Shown in pieces: positions 8,054 to 18,063 of a stretch of 62,157 nt of DNA. The notes beneath the pieces are model-generated. The model was not told the origin of the DNA, searched no databases, and was given only the letters and a program-made list of their open reading frames with translations. Origin of the DNA: Flavobacteriales bacterium UBA2104 (GTDB lineage: Bacteria; Bacteroidota; Bacteroidia; Flavobacteriales_D; Crocinitomicaceae); the NCBI GenBank assembly GCA_002331485.1, contig DCYS01000007.1:152258-214414 (forward strand), given 5' to 3'. The translations under genes were made by a program, and so were the position numbers. Numbering within the stretch: position 1 is the stretch's first letter; each line of letters begins with the position of its first letter.

Positions 8054-8563
8054 ATGGCGAAACAAACCATTGTTATGCGATTACTTTTTGCTCTATTCAT
8101 TTTCCCATTAGTTGCTTTATCTCAACCGAAAAATGGTCAACGCTCTATTGATTTTACGCTCTTGGATCCTGATGGGAAAGAAGTTTCGCTTTCAGATTAT
8201 GAAGGTAAAATGGTGCTGCTCGATTTTTGGGCGTCCTGGTGTGGACCTTGTCGTCATGAGAACCCGAATGTGGTTGAAGCCTATGAGAAATATCGAAAGG
8301 AAAAATTTGAGAATGGGAAGAAATTCGTCGTTCTTAGTGTATCACTAGATCGTGACAAGGATAAATGGAAACAAGCGATCGAAACAGATCAACTGGATTG
8401 GGATAGCCATTGTATTGATGAAGGAAATGAAGTTTCTAAACTCTACGGAGTGCGCAGTATTCCTTATTCCTTTCTAATAAATGGAGATGGGGATATAGTC
8501 GCTCAGGGAAATGAACTGCGTGGACTCAATCTCCACATTACAATAGAAAAGTACCTTCGTTAA
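8054..8563 (+). CDS. TlpA-like periplasmic thiol-disulfide oxidoreductase
   Basis: A 169-residue exported thioredoxin-fold protein. A signal peptide covers about residues 1-24 (ending near ALSQ). The domain begins with RSIDFTLLDPDGKEVSLSDYEGK and has the active site WCGPC at 62-66 after LLDFWAS, with the cis-proline in RSIPYSF. This is the AhpC/TSA-Redoxin type of TlpA/ResA family. It probably reduces periplasmic disulfides. The start could be the ATG at 8054 or, giving a shorter signal peptide, the one at 8075. It converges with purS, ten bases away. Confidence 0.85.
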   Translation: MAKQTIVMRLLFALFIFPLVALSQPKNGQRSIDFTLLDPDGKEVSLSDYEGKMVLLDFWASWCGPCRHENPNVVEAYEKYRKEKFENGKKFVVLSVSLDRDKDKWKQAIETDQLDWDSHCIDEGNEVSKLYGVRSIPYSFLINGDGDIVAQGNELRGLNLHITIEKYLR

Positions 8564-8572
8564 AGACCCGAG

Positions 8573-8833
8573 TTAAGCTAGTTTAGCTTCCTCGATCGTA
8601 AATTCAAAACGCTCCATTACCTGGTTAACAAGTAGTTTTTTGCACGCTTCTTCGATCTTAGCATTCGCTTCTTCTTCGTTTGCGGCTTCAACGTACAACT
8701 GAATATGACGTCCAATTCTAACATCTGTTATTTGTGGAAGTCCGATCGTTTTCATGCTGTGTGATACTGCTTTTCCTTGTGGGTCAAGAAGTGCATCCTG
8801 TGGCATTACGTCGATTTCAGCTTTGAATTTCAT
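8573..8833 (-). CDS. purS: Phosphoribosylformylglycinamidine synthase subunit PurS
   Basis: An 86-residue PurS, the small subunit of the PurLQS complex that makes formylglycinamidine ribonucleotide in purine synthesis. It shows the family order: a first strand, the DPQG motif (DPQGKAVSHSMKTIG), VRIGRHIQL, then the helix EEEANAKIEEACKKLL. The protein normally works with PurL and PurQ, but neither is in the window. It follows pssA by three bases, so it is probably expressed with phospholipid synthesis rather than with a pur operon. Confidence 0.9.
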   Translation of the reverse strand: MKFKAEIDVMPQDALLDPQGKAVSHSMKTIGLPQITDVRIGRHIQLYVEAANEEEANAKIEEACKKLLVNQVMERFEFTIEEAKLA

Positions 8834-8836
8834 AAT

Positions 8837-9697
8837 CTATTTTTTATCCGTTATTAGTAAATTCGATACCAGTGAAAGTATCAAGTACAAAAGTACAATA
8901 ATTGGTAAAGCCCAAACATATAAAAGGGCAATAATTATCGCAGAAAGAATTAAAAAAGTATATCTGATCTCGTTACCATTCCATTTAAACTGACTAAATT
9001 TTAGAGAGAATAACTTTACTTCGCTAACCAGAAGAATTGAAAACACGACTACGAATGTCATGAGAACTTGATCTTTTATGAGGGTCATAGACATTACTGT
9101 TTTCCAGTTATCCTGACCGAAACCATCCCAAAGCAGAAGTGCGAATGAAGCAAAGAAAATACTGTTGGCTGGTGTTGGAAGACCTATAAATCCTGTCGAT
9201 TGACGTTCATCCAAATTGAATTTAGCCAATCTAAACATACTTAAGAAAGGAATAAGCAATGCAACAAATGGCATAATGAGATACCATCCATAAAAATGGC
9301 TAGGGAAATAAGGATTAGCATTACCGACTAGGTCATTTAAATATACAGTAGTCCAGTAATTTATGTTATATCCAAAGGTTCCATCCTTCCACAGCTGATC
9401 TAGTGAGCCATCCTGAGCAACAATTATATCCCAAGAACCTGAAATGATCAAGAGTACGAATACGATCATTGCTGGCGCAACACCAAAGGTAATTAGGTCA
9501 GCTAAAGAATCTAGTTGCTTTCCGAGTTCACTGGGCTGTTTTAGCATACGTGCTGCAAATCCATCAAAAAAGTCGAAGAATGCCCCGATGAAAATTGCTA
9601 AAACTGCCCATTCCAATCTACCAGAAAAAGTAAATATTATACTTGATACTCCAGCTAATAGGTTGAATCCTGTGAGAATATTTGCAACAGTGAACAT
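8837..9697 (-). CDS. pssA: CDP-diacylglycerol-serine O-phosphatidyltransferase family protein
   Basis: A 286-residue integral membrane enzyme of the CDP-alcohol phosphatidyltransferase family, expected to join serine to CDP-diacylglycerol. The signature DG-x2-AR-x8-G-x3-D-x3-D is present as DGFAARML...GKQLDSLADL, and about eight hydrophobic segments cover the rest. The start is placed at ATG 9697 (MFTVANILTGFNLLAG), the usual family beginning. An upstream in-frame GTG at 9739 would add 14 residues, but it lies inside a transcription terminator hairpin of the preceding gene. purS follows three bases downstream. Confidence 0.88.
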   Translation of the reverse strand: MFTVANILTGFNLLAGVSSIIFTFSGRLEWAVLAIFIGAFFDFFDGFAARMLKQPSELGKQLDSLADLITFGVAPAMIVFVLLIISGSWDIIVAQDGSLDQLWKDGTFGYNINYWTTVYLNDLVGNANPYFPSHFYGWYLIMPFVALLIPFLSMFRLAKFNLDERQSTGFIGLPTPANSIFFASFALLLWDGFGQDNWKTVMSMTLIKDQVLMTFVVVFSILLVSEVKLFSLKFSQFKWNGNEIRYTFLILSAIIIALLYVWALPIIVLLYLILSLVSNLLITDKK

Positions 9698-9714
9698 GGA
9701 TACAAAGAAACAAA

Positions 9715-9748
9715 AAAAAAGGTGACGAAGAATCGCCACCTTTTTAAA
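9715..9748 (-). terminator. Rho-independent terminator after the 9764-10408 gene
   Basis: On the minus strand GGTGGCGA and TCGTCACC form an eight-base stem with one G-T pair around a short loop, flanked by A4 and a long T-run. It lies directly after the barrel gene stop at 9764 and before pssA. Confidence 0.8.
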
Positions 9749-9763
9749 TTAGAATTTATTTCT

Positions 9764-10408
9764 TTAGAACTTAACAGAAATACCTCCGGATACAAGCGGT
9801 CCGCCTATACCAATTTCTGCATTCAATCCAATATTGTCTGTAAAATAATAACGCATACCCAGACAAGCTCTTAATGAAAACTTTAATAAGGTTAAGTTTG
9901 AAAGCTCACCATCTATCTCGACTCCATTTTCATATGTTGTTCTGAAACGATTATTAGTTCCAGCTCCAACTCCAAAGTAACTATCTAATGCTGGGTTATC
10001 TATTTGAAAGTGATAATTGAATCTCATTTGAACTCTTAGACGTTTCATATCGTATTCGTAGTTATTCGTTTCAATCGTTTGATTGCCATTACCATCTGTA
10101 ATCGTATCATTCGCATTGAAGGTAATATTTCTTGAATTGTAAATTGCGTCAACTCCAAGTCCAATTCTATCACCTAACATGTATTCTATTCGAAGTCCTG
10201 CCGGTCCAATTGCTGAAGCGTTAAAATTAGAATTCCCAGGGTTTTGTTCTTCGACCGCTTGAATGAAAGCTTTCCCAAAGTTAGGACCTCCATAATACGG
10301 GTCGATAATAATATTTCCCTGTCTCACACCTTGAGCAGATGCATTAGTGGAAAAAATAAGTGACACTAATGCCACAACCATTGTTAAGTAAACTGTTTTT
10401 TTCATCAT
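9764..10408 (-). CDS. Outer-membrane beta-barrel protein (porin family)
   Basis: A 214-residue protein with a signal peptide (MMKKTVYLTMVV..., cleavage near NASAQ, about residue 26). The mature part has barrel strand periodicity, a GLRIEYMLGDRIGLGVDAIYNS segment typical of small OmpA/OmpW-like barrels, and ends in a phenylalanine (GISVKF), the usual C-terminal signal for BAM insertion. The second ATG, three bases in, is an equally good start. No substrate can be read. A strong terminator follows, so it is its own transcription unit. Confidence 0.72.
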   Translation of the reverse strand: MMKKTVYLTMVVALVSLIFSTNASAQGVRQGNIIIDPYYGGPNFGKAFIQAVEEQNPGNSNFNASAIGPAGLRIEYMLGDRIGLGVDAIYNSRNITFNANDTITDGNGNQTIETNNYEYDMKRLRVQMRFNYHFQIDNPALDSYFGVGAGTNNRFRTTYENGVEIDGELSNLTLLKFSLRACLGMRYYFTDNIGLNAEIGIGGPLVSGGISVKF

Positions 10409-10582
10409 GTTAGTTTTAAATCATTTTATCTGGTCCTACCAAACTGTATGCCAATGTATTAAAAAGATCTAATATTATTGCAGATAAATGATATTTTAGT
10501 TAGAATATTCTTTCGGTTAACAATGCAGTCATTTTTTTTTCTATTGTACAATTTTTCACCATTTTTACAGTTTAGAATGATA

Positions 10583-11677
10583 ATGAAAGCAAGAATACAA
10601 CTACTATTTTGTTTATTAGGCCTATTTATTGGGTTCAAGGGAATTGCTCAAGATGAAGGAACTGTTGCTCCGAAGTATTCCAATGAATTTCTTCAGATCG
10701 GTGTTGGCGCTCAATCTTTAGGGTTGGGTAACGCAATGGTCGCTGGAGTTGACGATGTCACCTCTGTATACTGGAATCCTGCTGGATTGACAAAGGTTGA
10801 GAACAAACTCGACGTTGGACTTATGCATTCGGAGTATTTCGCTGGTATAGCAAAGTATGATTATATCGGTCTTGCTCACAGTATCGATGAAAAAAGTTCG
10901 ATCGGTTTTGCAGCTATTCGTTTTGGGGTAGACGATATTCCAAACACAACGCAACTGATCAATAATGAAGGAAATATTGATTACGATCGTATCACTTTAT
11001 TTACAGCTGCAGATTACGGATTTCTATTCTCTTATGGTAGAAAACTATCTATTCCAGGATTAAGTCTTGGAGGTACAGTGAAAATCGTCCACAGGCGAGC
11101 TGGAGATTTTGCAAGAAGTTGGGGTTTTGGTCTTGATGCAGGTTTACAATATTCCCCTGATGACAAATGGCATTTTGGATTGATGGCAAGAGATGTTACT
11201 TCAACATTCAATGCTTGGGTGTTTGATCTTGATCAAAATATGCAAGAGGTTTTCATTGAAACTGGAAACGAAATTCCAGAAAACGGATTGGAGTTAACTC
11301 TCCCTAGATTGATCTTTGCTGCACAGAGAAGAATTAATACGGGCTGGAACGATATCCATGTTTCACCTGAATTCAACTTCGTAATGACTACTGATGGTCG
11401 AAGAAACACGCTTGTCCAAACCAACCTTTTAAGTATTGATCCGTTATTTGGATTAGAGATTGGTTGGAGAGATATCGTGGCTGTTCGTACAGGAGTGAAC
11501 AACTTCCAATACATAAAGAATTTTGATGACAGCGAATCACTCACTTTTCAACCAAATGTTGGAATAGGTGTTACCTTAAAGGGGGTTACGCTGGATTACG
11601 CTTTTACAAACATTGGAAATCAGTCAGAAGCGTTGTTTTCCCACGTAATTTCCCTTAAATTTGGATTTAAGGACTAG
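10583..11677 (+). CDS. PorV/PorQ family type IX secretion outer-membrane protein
   Basis: A 364-residue OM beta-barrel of the PorV/PorQ family, with a signal peptide ending near GIAQ. The diagnostic segment is GVGAQSLGLGNAMVAGVDDVTSVYWNPAGL, shown here only as its final SVYWNPAGL. It ends in an aromatic strand, SLKFGFKD. PorV shuttles folded T9SS cargo from the translocon to the attachment complex; PorQ binds the sortase PorZ. The reading frame extends upstream to a non-ATG start at 10478, but the signal peptide begins at ATG 10583 (or 10577). It is eight bases upstream of the PorU2 gene, supporting a shared role in cargo maturation. Confidence 0.83.
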   Translation: MKARIQLLFCLLGLFIGFKGIAQDEGTVAPKYSNEFLQIGVGAQSLGLGNAMVAGVDDVTSVYWNPAGLTKVENKLDVGLMHSEYFAGIAKYDYIGLAHSIDEKSSIGFAAIRFGVDDIPNTTQLINNEGNIDYDRITLFTAADYGFLFSYGRKLSIPGLSLGGTVKIVHRRAGDFARSWGFGLDAGLQYSPDDKWHFGLMARDVTSTFNAWVFDLDQNMQEVFIETGNEIPENGLELTLPRLIFAAQRRINTGWNDIHVSPEFNFVMTTDGRRNTLVQTNLLSIDPLFGLEIGWRDIVAVRTGVNNFQYIKNFDDSESLTFQPNVGIGVTLKGVTLDYAFTNIGNQSEALFSHVISLKFGFKD

Positions 11678-11685
11678 AAATCGAC

Positions 11686-14600
11686 GTGCTACGTAATTTG
11701 CTCATATTGATCGGTTTGTCTACTATGACATTCGGATCATTCTCACAAACATACGGGAATGAATGGATAGACTATAGTCAGTCTTATTACAAGTTTCCAA
11801 TTGTGGAAGATGGAATTTATCGCATTGACTATTCGACCTTACAATCTTCAGGCATTCCAGTTTCGACTATTTCACCAAATCAATTACAAGTTTTTGGAAA
11901 GGAGCATGAGCTTCCACTTTTCGTAGAGGATGGAGGTGACAATTCGTTTGATCCAGGAGACTATATTGAGTTTTATGCAGAAGGAAATGATGGGTGGCTG
12001 GATTCATTGCTCTATGATGGGTCTGATGATATAGGAAACCCGGCATACTCACTGTATAATGATACCTTGTATTACTTCTTTACCTGGACAAACAATGGTA
12101 ATGGATTGCGTTTTGTTGAGGAAACAGCCACTAATTTTACTGCTTTTACACCTGCAACTTATTTTTGGGAAGAAGTTTTTCAAAGCTACAGCAATCGCTA
12201 TTATGGGGGGTATTCGGTTAGTAGTGTGTATACCTCTTATTATTCACCTGGAGAAGGTTGGGGAAGCTTAAATTATAATGGAGCTAATGATTTTACTCAA
12301 GTCATTCCACTATCAACAGTTTCCAGGTATGACGGAACTGATGCCCCTAATGCTCTTTTTCATGCGAAGTCAAATGCCAATTCTAATGCGTCATTCACTG
12401 GTACAGGTAACCATCATTTAGTTTGGGAAGTTGGGAGTAATAATGTTGAAATGCATAATGAAGTATTCCTCGGTTATCGACAGACTGTGGTTTCTAACCC
12501 GTTCTCACCTTCAGAGCTGGAAGATGGAACAACCAACGTTTTCTTTAAGATCATTGGAGACCAGGGGGCTGCAACGGATTATCAATCGATCAATTATGTT
12601 TCCATAGAATACCCACGGACAGGGGATATGGACGGTGCTGACTGGTTAGATCTGGAGCTTTTTAATAGTACAAATGAAGCCAAGATTCGAATGGATCTAA
12701 CAAACACCTCGTTATCAAATCCTTCAGCTTATGTGTTTGGGGGTGATGTACCCAGAAAGATCCCTTTTGTTGAAAATAGCGGTACATGGCAAGGACTAGT
12801 GCCCAATGCGATCTCAACAAATAGACAAAAATTTGTCATTCAATCAGCTAGTGAAATTCAAAGTATTGGTGAACTAGCGCCCGTAAATGGTAACGGTTCA
12901 TTTGATAACTATTCAAATCTTGATCTTGAAGAGGCCTATTTATTGATCTACAACAAATCGATGCAAACGAGTGCATCGGAATATGCTAGTTACCGCTCTT
13001 CACCTCAGGGAGGAGGGTACAATGTTGTGATGTGTGAGATCGGAGATGCCTGGATGCAATTTGGAGGTGGAGTACCTAAACATATTCTTTCGATAAGAAG
13101 ATTTTCGAATTTTGTTTACAACCAATCGACAGAAAAACCTGTTGCCTTATTTCTTGTTGGAAAAGGTATAACAGAAGCTAGTGACCCAAACACAAATCCA
13201 TCGAGTAGTGCAAGAAAGAGTGCAGCTGCTATGACAAGGAATTTGGTGCCGAGTTATGGGTATCCATCTTCTGATGTATGTATAACAGGGAAATGGAATG
13301 GTTCTACTGAATTAGGTCCAGCTATTCCCACGGGACGAATTGCTGCTAATAATGATACTGAACTTCAATGGTATCTCTCAAAGATCCAGACGTATGAGGC
13401 GGCACAAAATCAGTCAAGTATTTACAATAAGCCAAGCAAAGAATGGCAAAAACAAATACTTCATTTTGGGGGAGGAGCCAATACAACTGAGCAAACGCTT
13501 TTAAAGAATTATTTGAATTCAATGAAGCAGATCATTGAAGGACCTGATTACGGTGGTAATGTAACGTCATATTTTAAAGAGACCTCGAATCCGTTTAATC
13601 CAGTATTGAGCTCAGAAGTTGATGTTTTCCTGGAAAACGGGGTTTCGTTGATGACCTTTTTTGGTCATGCAACGGCAGAAGGTTTTGATCAAAGTATTGA
13701 CGATCCTTCAGACTGGGGAAATACCGGAAAGTATCCGATGGTTATTGGAAATGGATGTTACACTGGAGATATATTTAAACTGAATAACAATTCCTATTCT
13801 GAAGATTTTATACTCATAGACAACTTAGGAGCAATTGGTTTTCTTTCTTCAACGAAATTGGGATTTGCGTCAGCCTTGAATACCTACTCAAATAGGCTTT
13901 ATCAAAAAATGAGTCCCGATAACTATGGAGCGACAATTGGTGAACAGATTCAGAATACAATTGCTGACGTCTCAAATGGAAATTCTGGTTTGATCATGGA
14001 ATCAACAGTTACTCAAATGACTTTGCACGGAGATCCTGTTATGCGTTTGAATTGGCATGCTCTTCCTGAGATAGATCTAACGTCAGAGGACGTTTGGTTC
14101 ACCCCAAATAATGTCAATTTAGAAACAGATTCGATCCAGGTGAATATCGCACTTGTGAACTTAGGTAGAAGTATCGAAGATACGTTTGCATTGAATGTAG
14201 TTCGAAATTTTCCAAATTCAACATTTGACTCGACTTACATTAGACAAATCTATGGTTTAGATTACAGGGACACAATTTCTATCAGTATGCCGCTCCAACC
14301 TGATATTGGATTAGGTATGAATGAGTTTTCAATTTCAGTCGATCTGCCTTCTTTTGTGCCTGAACAGTATGATGAATTTGGAAATAATCAGCTCACGAAA
14401 AACTTCTTTATTAATGTTGATGGAATTCTGCCTGTTCTGCCTTATGATTACGCTGTAGTTCCTGAAGACTCTGTTGTAGTCAAAGCATCAACGATCAATC
14501 CTATAGCTAGCTTTAATACCTACCGTTTTGAAATTGATACAACAGATGAATTTAATAGTCCATTTCACCGATATGCGATAAAAAGTGGTCTTGGTGGAGT

Positions 14601-16839
14601 GCACGAAGTATTTCCAAATGAATGGCAGTTGACTTCTAATAATTCAACGAGCCCGTTGATCTTAACTGATAGTACTTCTTACTTTTGGAGAGTTGCGGTC
14701 GATTCTACTGTGCTGAATTGGACGGAGCATTCTTTTCAGTATATCCCAGGAAAAACGGGTTGGGGACAAGATCATTTCTTTCAGTTTAAAAATGGTGGTT
14801 TTGCGGGAATAGAATATGATCGACCGAATAGAAAGAGAAATTTCACAACGCTTGAAGCAGAGATCTCTTGTGATGTCTACGATAATGCAAATAGTGCTGC
14901 TGAATTCAACGAAACACTTTGGAGAATAAATGGTCAAGTTGCAGAATATAACTTATGCTCAACACCGCCTTCTATCCACGTTGCTGTGATTGATCCTTCT
15001 AACATGGAGCCTTGGGGAACGAATTATGATGGATTAAACACGGATAATTCATTCGGAAATGTTAATGATAACGGAGCTTGTAGAAATCGAGTAGAATATT
15101 ATTTCATTTTTAGACAGAACACTGCTGCTCAATTACAAGCATTGGAGTCCATGTTGCTGAATGAAATACCGAATGGACATTACGTTCTTATTTACACAGC
15201 AAGAAATGCTCAATTCGGCAACTGGCAATCACTGCACCCGAGTCTTTTCACAACTTTTCAATCGATAGGTTCTGATAGTATCTACGTTGGTCAGGACGAC
15301 AGAGCGTTTATTATGTTAACACGTATGGGGGATCCTGGATCAACTGAGGAGATGATCGCTCAGCAGCCAGATGAATTCTTATCATTTAATTCAACGATCC
15401 AAGGATTATCAAACATTGGTCAGGAAACATCAACGATAATTGGACCAGCGGCAAATTGGAATACGCTTTATTGGAAGCAAGATGCAGAGGAAACCAATTC
15501 AGATGATGAAACACGATTGATCATTAAAGGTCTTGATATAAACCAAAATGTACAGTTAGAGATCGATACGTTGTTTACTGCCAACGACTCAATTTTGAAC
15601 TTGAATTCATTAGTTGATGCTAGTCAGTATCCATATTTGCAACTTGCAGCTGAGTATAGTGATTCAACTACGTTAACTCCGGCTCAAGTAGACAGATGGC
15701 ACGTGCTGTATGAAAGATTACCTGAAGCAGCGATCGATGGAATTAACGATTACGTTTTTCTACCGAATGATCCAGATTCATTGCAAGAAGGAGTTGAGAA
15801 GACATTTGCTGTAGATATTAGAAATATTAGTGATCTAGACATGGACTCATTATTGGTTCATTATTGGGTTACAGATCAGAATCAAGTCATTCATCCAATT
15901 CCTTATGAACGACAAGACTCCCTAAAAGCTGGGGAAATACTGAGAGATACTTTACGCTTTTCAACTGAAGGATTAGCTGGTGAAAATACGCTGTGGATGG
16001 AGGTTAACCCATATGTAAATGGTTCTCAAAATCAATTCAAGGATCAGCCTGAATTAGCTCACTTTAATAATTTATTGCAGATCCCATTTTCACTTGAACA
16101 AGATGATATTAACCCTATCCTCGATGTGACTTTTGATGGTCAGCACATACTAAATGGTGATATTGTGAATCCGAACGCGGAGGTAGTTATCACTTTAAAA
16201 GATGAAAACCCATTCCTGTTGATGGATGAAGACGCCGATACGAGTAATTTCGGAATCTTTCTTACTGATCCTTCTGGAGAACAAAAGAGTATTCCATTTA
16301 TCGATGGGCAGGGAAATCAGATCATGCAATGGATTCCAGCCGATGGTTCTAATTTGAAATTTAAGATCATTTATAATGGAGAATTCGATCAATCTGGTAC
16401 CTACGAGTTATTAGTACAAGGCTCCGATAATTCAGGAAATTTGTCAGGAGATCTGGAGTATAGAATTCAATTTGAAGTTATTCTAGAGTCAACGATCACA
16501 CATATTATGAATTATCCAAATCCATTCTCGACGAGTACGCGATTCGTATTTACTCTTACAGGGCAACAGGTGCCAGACGAAATGATAATTCAGATCATGA
16601 CGGTTACTGGAAGGGTTGTACGTGAGATTACGGAAGATGAGTTAGGACCAATTCGTATTGGCCGAAATGTTACCGAGTATGCTTGGGATGGTAGAGATGA
16701 GTTTGGCGATCCGCTTGCAAATGGAGTTTATGTTTACCGAGTTAAAGCTAGAATTAACGGAGAACCGATCGAACATCGTGAATCAGGTGCCGATCAACAT
16801 TTTGAGCGCAACTGGGGTAAAATGTATCTCATGCGATAA
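11686..16839 (+). CDS. Putative type IX secretion sortase PorU2 (C25 gingipain-like peptidase)
   Basis: A very large exported protein of 1717 residues beginning with GTG and a signal peptide (MLRNLLILIGLSTMTFGSFSQ minus its last residue). It contains a peptidase C25 domain: catalytic His661 in FFGHATAEG and Cys691 in GNGCYTGD. Large beta-sandwich regions follow, and the C-terminus is a FlgD-like domain (NYPNPFS near its start, DPLANGVYVYRV near its end). C25 proteins of this type act as T9SS sortases, cleaving the sorting domain of cargo. The size exceeds PorU proper (about 1,150-1,300), matching the PorU2 class. It is coupled to the PorV/PorQ gene and ends directly against the convergent cargo gene. 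Confidence 0.82.
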   Translation: MLRNLLILIGLSTMTFGSFSQTYGNEWIDYSQSYYKFPIVEDGIYRIDYSTLQSSGIPVSTISPNQLQVFGKEHELPLFVEDGGDNSFDPGDYIEFYAEGNDGWLDSLLYDGSDDIGNPAYSLYNDTLYYFFTWTNNGNGLRFVEETATNFTAFTPATYFWEEVFQSYSNRYYGGYSVSSVYTSYYSPGEGWGSLNYNGANDFTQVIPLSTVSRYDGTDAPNALFHAKSNANSNASFTGTGNHHLVWEVGSNNVEMHNEVFLGYRQTVVSNPFSPSELEDGTTNVFFKIIGDQGAATDYQSINYVSIEYPRTGDMDGADWLDLELFNSTNEAKIRMDLTNTSLSNPSAYVFGGDVPRKIPFVENSGTWQGLVPNAISTNRQKFVIQSASEIQSIGELAPVNGNGSFDNYSNLDLEEAYLLIYNKSMQTSASEYASYRSSPQGGGYNVVMCEIGDAWMQFGGGVPKHILSIRRFSNFVYNQSTEKPVALFLVGKGITEASDPNTNPSSSARKSAAAMTRNLVPSYGYPSSDVCITGKWNGSTELGPAIPTGRIAANNDTELQWYLSKIQTYEAAQNQSSIYNKPSKEWQKQILHFGGGANTTEQTLLKNYLNSMKQIIEGPDYGGNVTSYFKETSNPFNPVLSSEVDVFLENGVSLMTFFGHATAEGFDQSIDDPSDWGNTGKYPMVIGNGCYTGDIFKLNNNSYSEDFILIDNLGAIGFLSSTKLGFASALNTYSNRLYQKMSPDNYGATIGEQIQNTIADVSNGNSGLIMESTVTQMTLHGDPVMRLNWHALPEIDLTSEDVWFTPNNVNLETDSIQVNIALVNLGRSIEDTFALNVVRNFPNSTFDSTYIRQIYGLDYRDTISISMPLQPDIGLGMNEFSISVDLPSFVPEQYDEFGNNQLTKNFFINVDGILPVLPYDYAVVPEDSVVVKASTINPIASFNTYRFEIDTTDEFNSPFHRYAIKSGLGGVHEVFPNEWQLTSNNSTSPLILTDSTSYFWRVAVDSTVLNWTEHSFQYIPGKTGWGQDHFFQFKNGGFAGIEYDRPNRKRNFTTLEAEISCDVYDNANSAAEFNETLWRINGQVAEYNLCSTPPSIHVAVIDPSNMEPWGTNYDGLNTDNSFGNVNDNGACRNRVEYYFIFRQNTAAQLQALESMLLNEIPNGHYVLIYTARNAQFGNWQSLHPSLFTTFQSIGSDSIYVGQDDRAFIMLTRMGDPGSTEEMIAQQPDEFLSFNSTIQGLSNIGQETSTIIGPAANWNTLYWKQDAEETNSDDETRLIIKGLDINQNVQLEIDTLFTANDSILNLNSLVDASQYPYLQLAAEYSDSTTLTPAQVDRWHVLYERLPEAAIDGINDYVFLPNDPDSLQEGVEKTFAVDIRNISDLDMDSLLVHYWVTDQNQVIHPIPYERQDSLKAGEILRDTLRFSTEGLAGENTLWMEVNPYVNGSQNQFKDQPELAHFNNLLQIPFSLEQDDINPILDVTFDGQHILNGDIVNPNAEVVITLKDENPFLLMDEDADTSNFGIFLTDPSGEQKSIPFIDGQGNQIMQWIPADGSNLKFKIIYNGEFDQSGTYELLVQGSDNSGNLSGDLEYRIQFEVILESTITHIMNYPNPFSTSTRFVFTLTGQQVPDEMIIQIMTVTGRVVREITEDELGPIRIGRNVTEYAWDGRDEFGDPLANGVYVYRVKARINGEPIEHRESGADQHFERNWGKMYLMR

Positions 16840-18006
16840 TCAATTCTTGATCACCTTCACAACCGAGTTACCCATCCGAACAAAGTAAATTCCATCCTTT
16901 TCCTCTCGGATATCAATCGTTGTACTTGATTGGTTCATGGATTGATTAAGAATAAGCTTTCCAATAGCGTTATAGATCAATATTTGCTGGTCAGGATCTT
17001 CATCTGCCGTATGATCAATTACAAATATCCCTGATGATGGATTGGGATGAACTGTAAATGTTGATGAATACGTATGAACAGATGCAATGGATGAAAACGA
17101 GTAATTTCCGTCAAAATCAACTTGCTTCACTCTGTAGTAGGTTATTCCATTCAACGGGTTTTTATCCACAATCGAATAGGAGAGTGGTTGAGTAGAGTTT
17201 CCAGCACCCATGACGTATCCTATCGAGTCCCATGTTGAGTGATCATCACGTCGTTCTGCAATGAAGTGGCTGCTATTGATTTCGGTTGTGGTATGCCAGT
17301 TAACGTCAACAGTGCGATCTTGATTTAGTCTGGCTGTGAGGCTCAGAAAGTCTACCGGAAGCGGCGAGCAGTCAACAGACCCCACGATGAGGTTGTCTAC
17401 TAAAGTGCGATTAGAGCCTGTCCCATCCATTCCTCGTCCAAACTCAACATCTCCTGCGCCAACCCAATACATGTTTCTATTGTCAGGACCATCATTCGTC
17501 CAGATAACAACACCATCAACCATGACCATTCCAACTCCATCACATGGTGTATAAATGAATCTGTAATTTCTAAAGGTGTTGTCATTAGGCAAAGCGTAAA
17601 TATTTCCAGAGTTAACCACGTTGTAACCACCCACGCCATCATCAACGCGATACTGAACACTTAAGTTACTGATCCCATTCATTCTTAGACTATTTCCTCT
17701 CTCGAAGAATGTACCACCATTCTCATCGCGCTGAAAATCGAAAGAAACATCTATACCATTAACATCAAAAGTTGGACTGCCTGGAATTACCATGTCGATA
17801 TCCATTTTAGGAAGTCCGGCATTTAGACCATTGGTTCCACCAACACCGCCAGGACTTGATGTTGCGCTCGTTGAAATAGAGGATGCATTTGGTCCAATTA
17901 TGGCGTTAGTAACTGGATTACTATCAAAGTCAAACTGACTTATAATTTGGCCGTTAACATTTAAATATAGGGTACCTAGAAGTACAAGTAAGTACGGTTT
18001 TATCAT
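16840..18006 (-). CDS. Secreted protein with T9SS type A C-terminal sorting domain
   Basis: A 388-residue secreted protein. It has a signal peptide (to about residue 19), a lectin/LamG-like beta-sandwich in the first half, a short fibronectin-like segment with TYYRVKQVDFDGNYSFS, and a type A sorting domain of about 75 residues. The sorting domain begins VHPNPSSGIF, continues with IYNAIGKLI, and ends YFVRMGNSVVKVIKN. It should therefore be exported by the T9SS and processed at the surface. Ligand or substrate is unknown. It lies tail to tail with the PorU2 gene with no spacer, an unusual neighbour since PorU2 may process such proteins. Confidence 0.85.
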   Translation of the reverse strand: MIKPYLLVLLGTLYLNVNGQIISQFDFDSNPVTNAIIGPNASSISTSATSSPGGVGGTNGLNAGLPKMDIDMVIPGSPTFDVNGIDVSFDFQRDENGGTFFERGNSLRMNGISNLSVQYRVDDGVGGYNVVNSGNIYALPNDNTFRNYRFIYTPCDGVGMVMVDGVVIWTNDGPDNRNMYWVGAGDVEFGRGMDGTGSNRTLVDNLIVGSVDCSPLPVDFLSLTARLNQDRTVDVNWHTTTEINSSHFIAERRDDHSTWDSIGYVMGAGNSTQPLSYSIVDKNPLNGITYYRVKQVDFDGNYSFSSIASVHTYSSTFTVHPNPSSGIFVIDHTADEDPDQQILIYNAIGKLILNQSMNQSSTTIDIREEKDGIYFVRMGNSVVKVIKN

Positions 18007-18063
18007 AGTGTGAAAATTGGATAGCTATGATATAAACGTCATAAGTTGACCAATGGTTTCTTT

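Noticed and set aside
9698..9739. In-frame GTG extension of pssA
   Set aside because: The extra 14 codons lie inside the terminator hairpin of the upstream barrel gene; the ATG at 9697 matches the family start.
10478..10582. Upstream extension of the PorV/PorQ gene
   Set aside because: The signal peptide begins at ATG 10583 (or 10577); residues before it are not signal-like.
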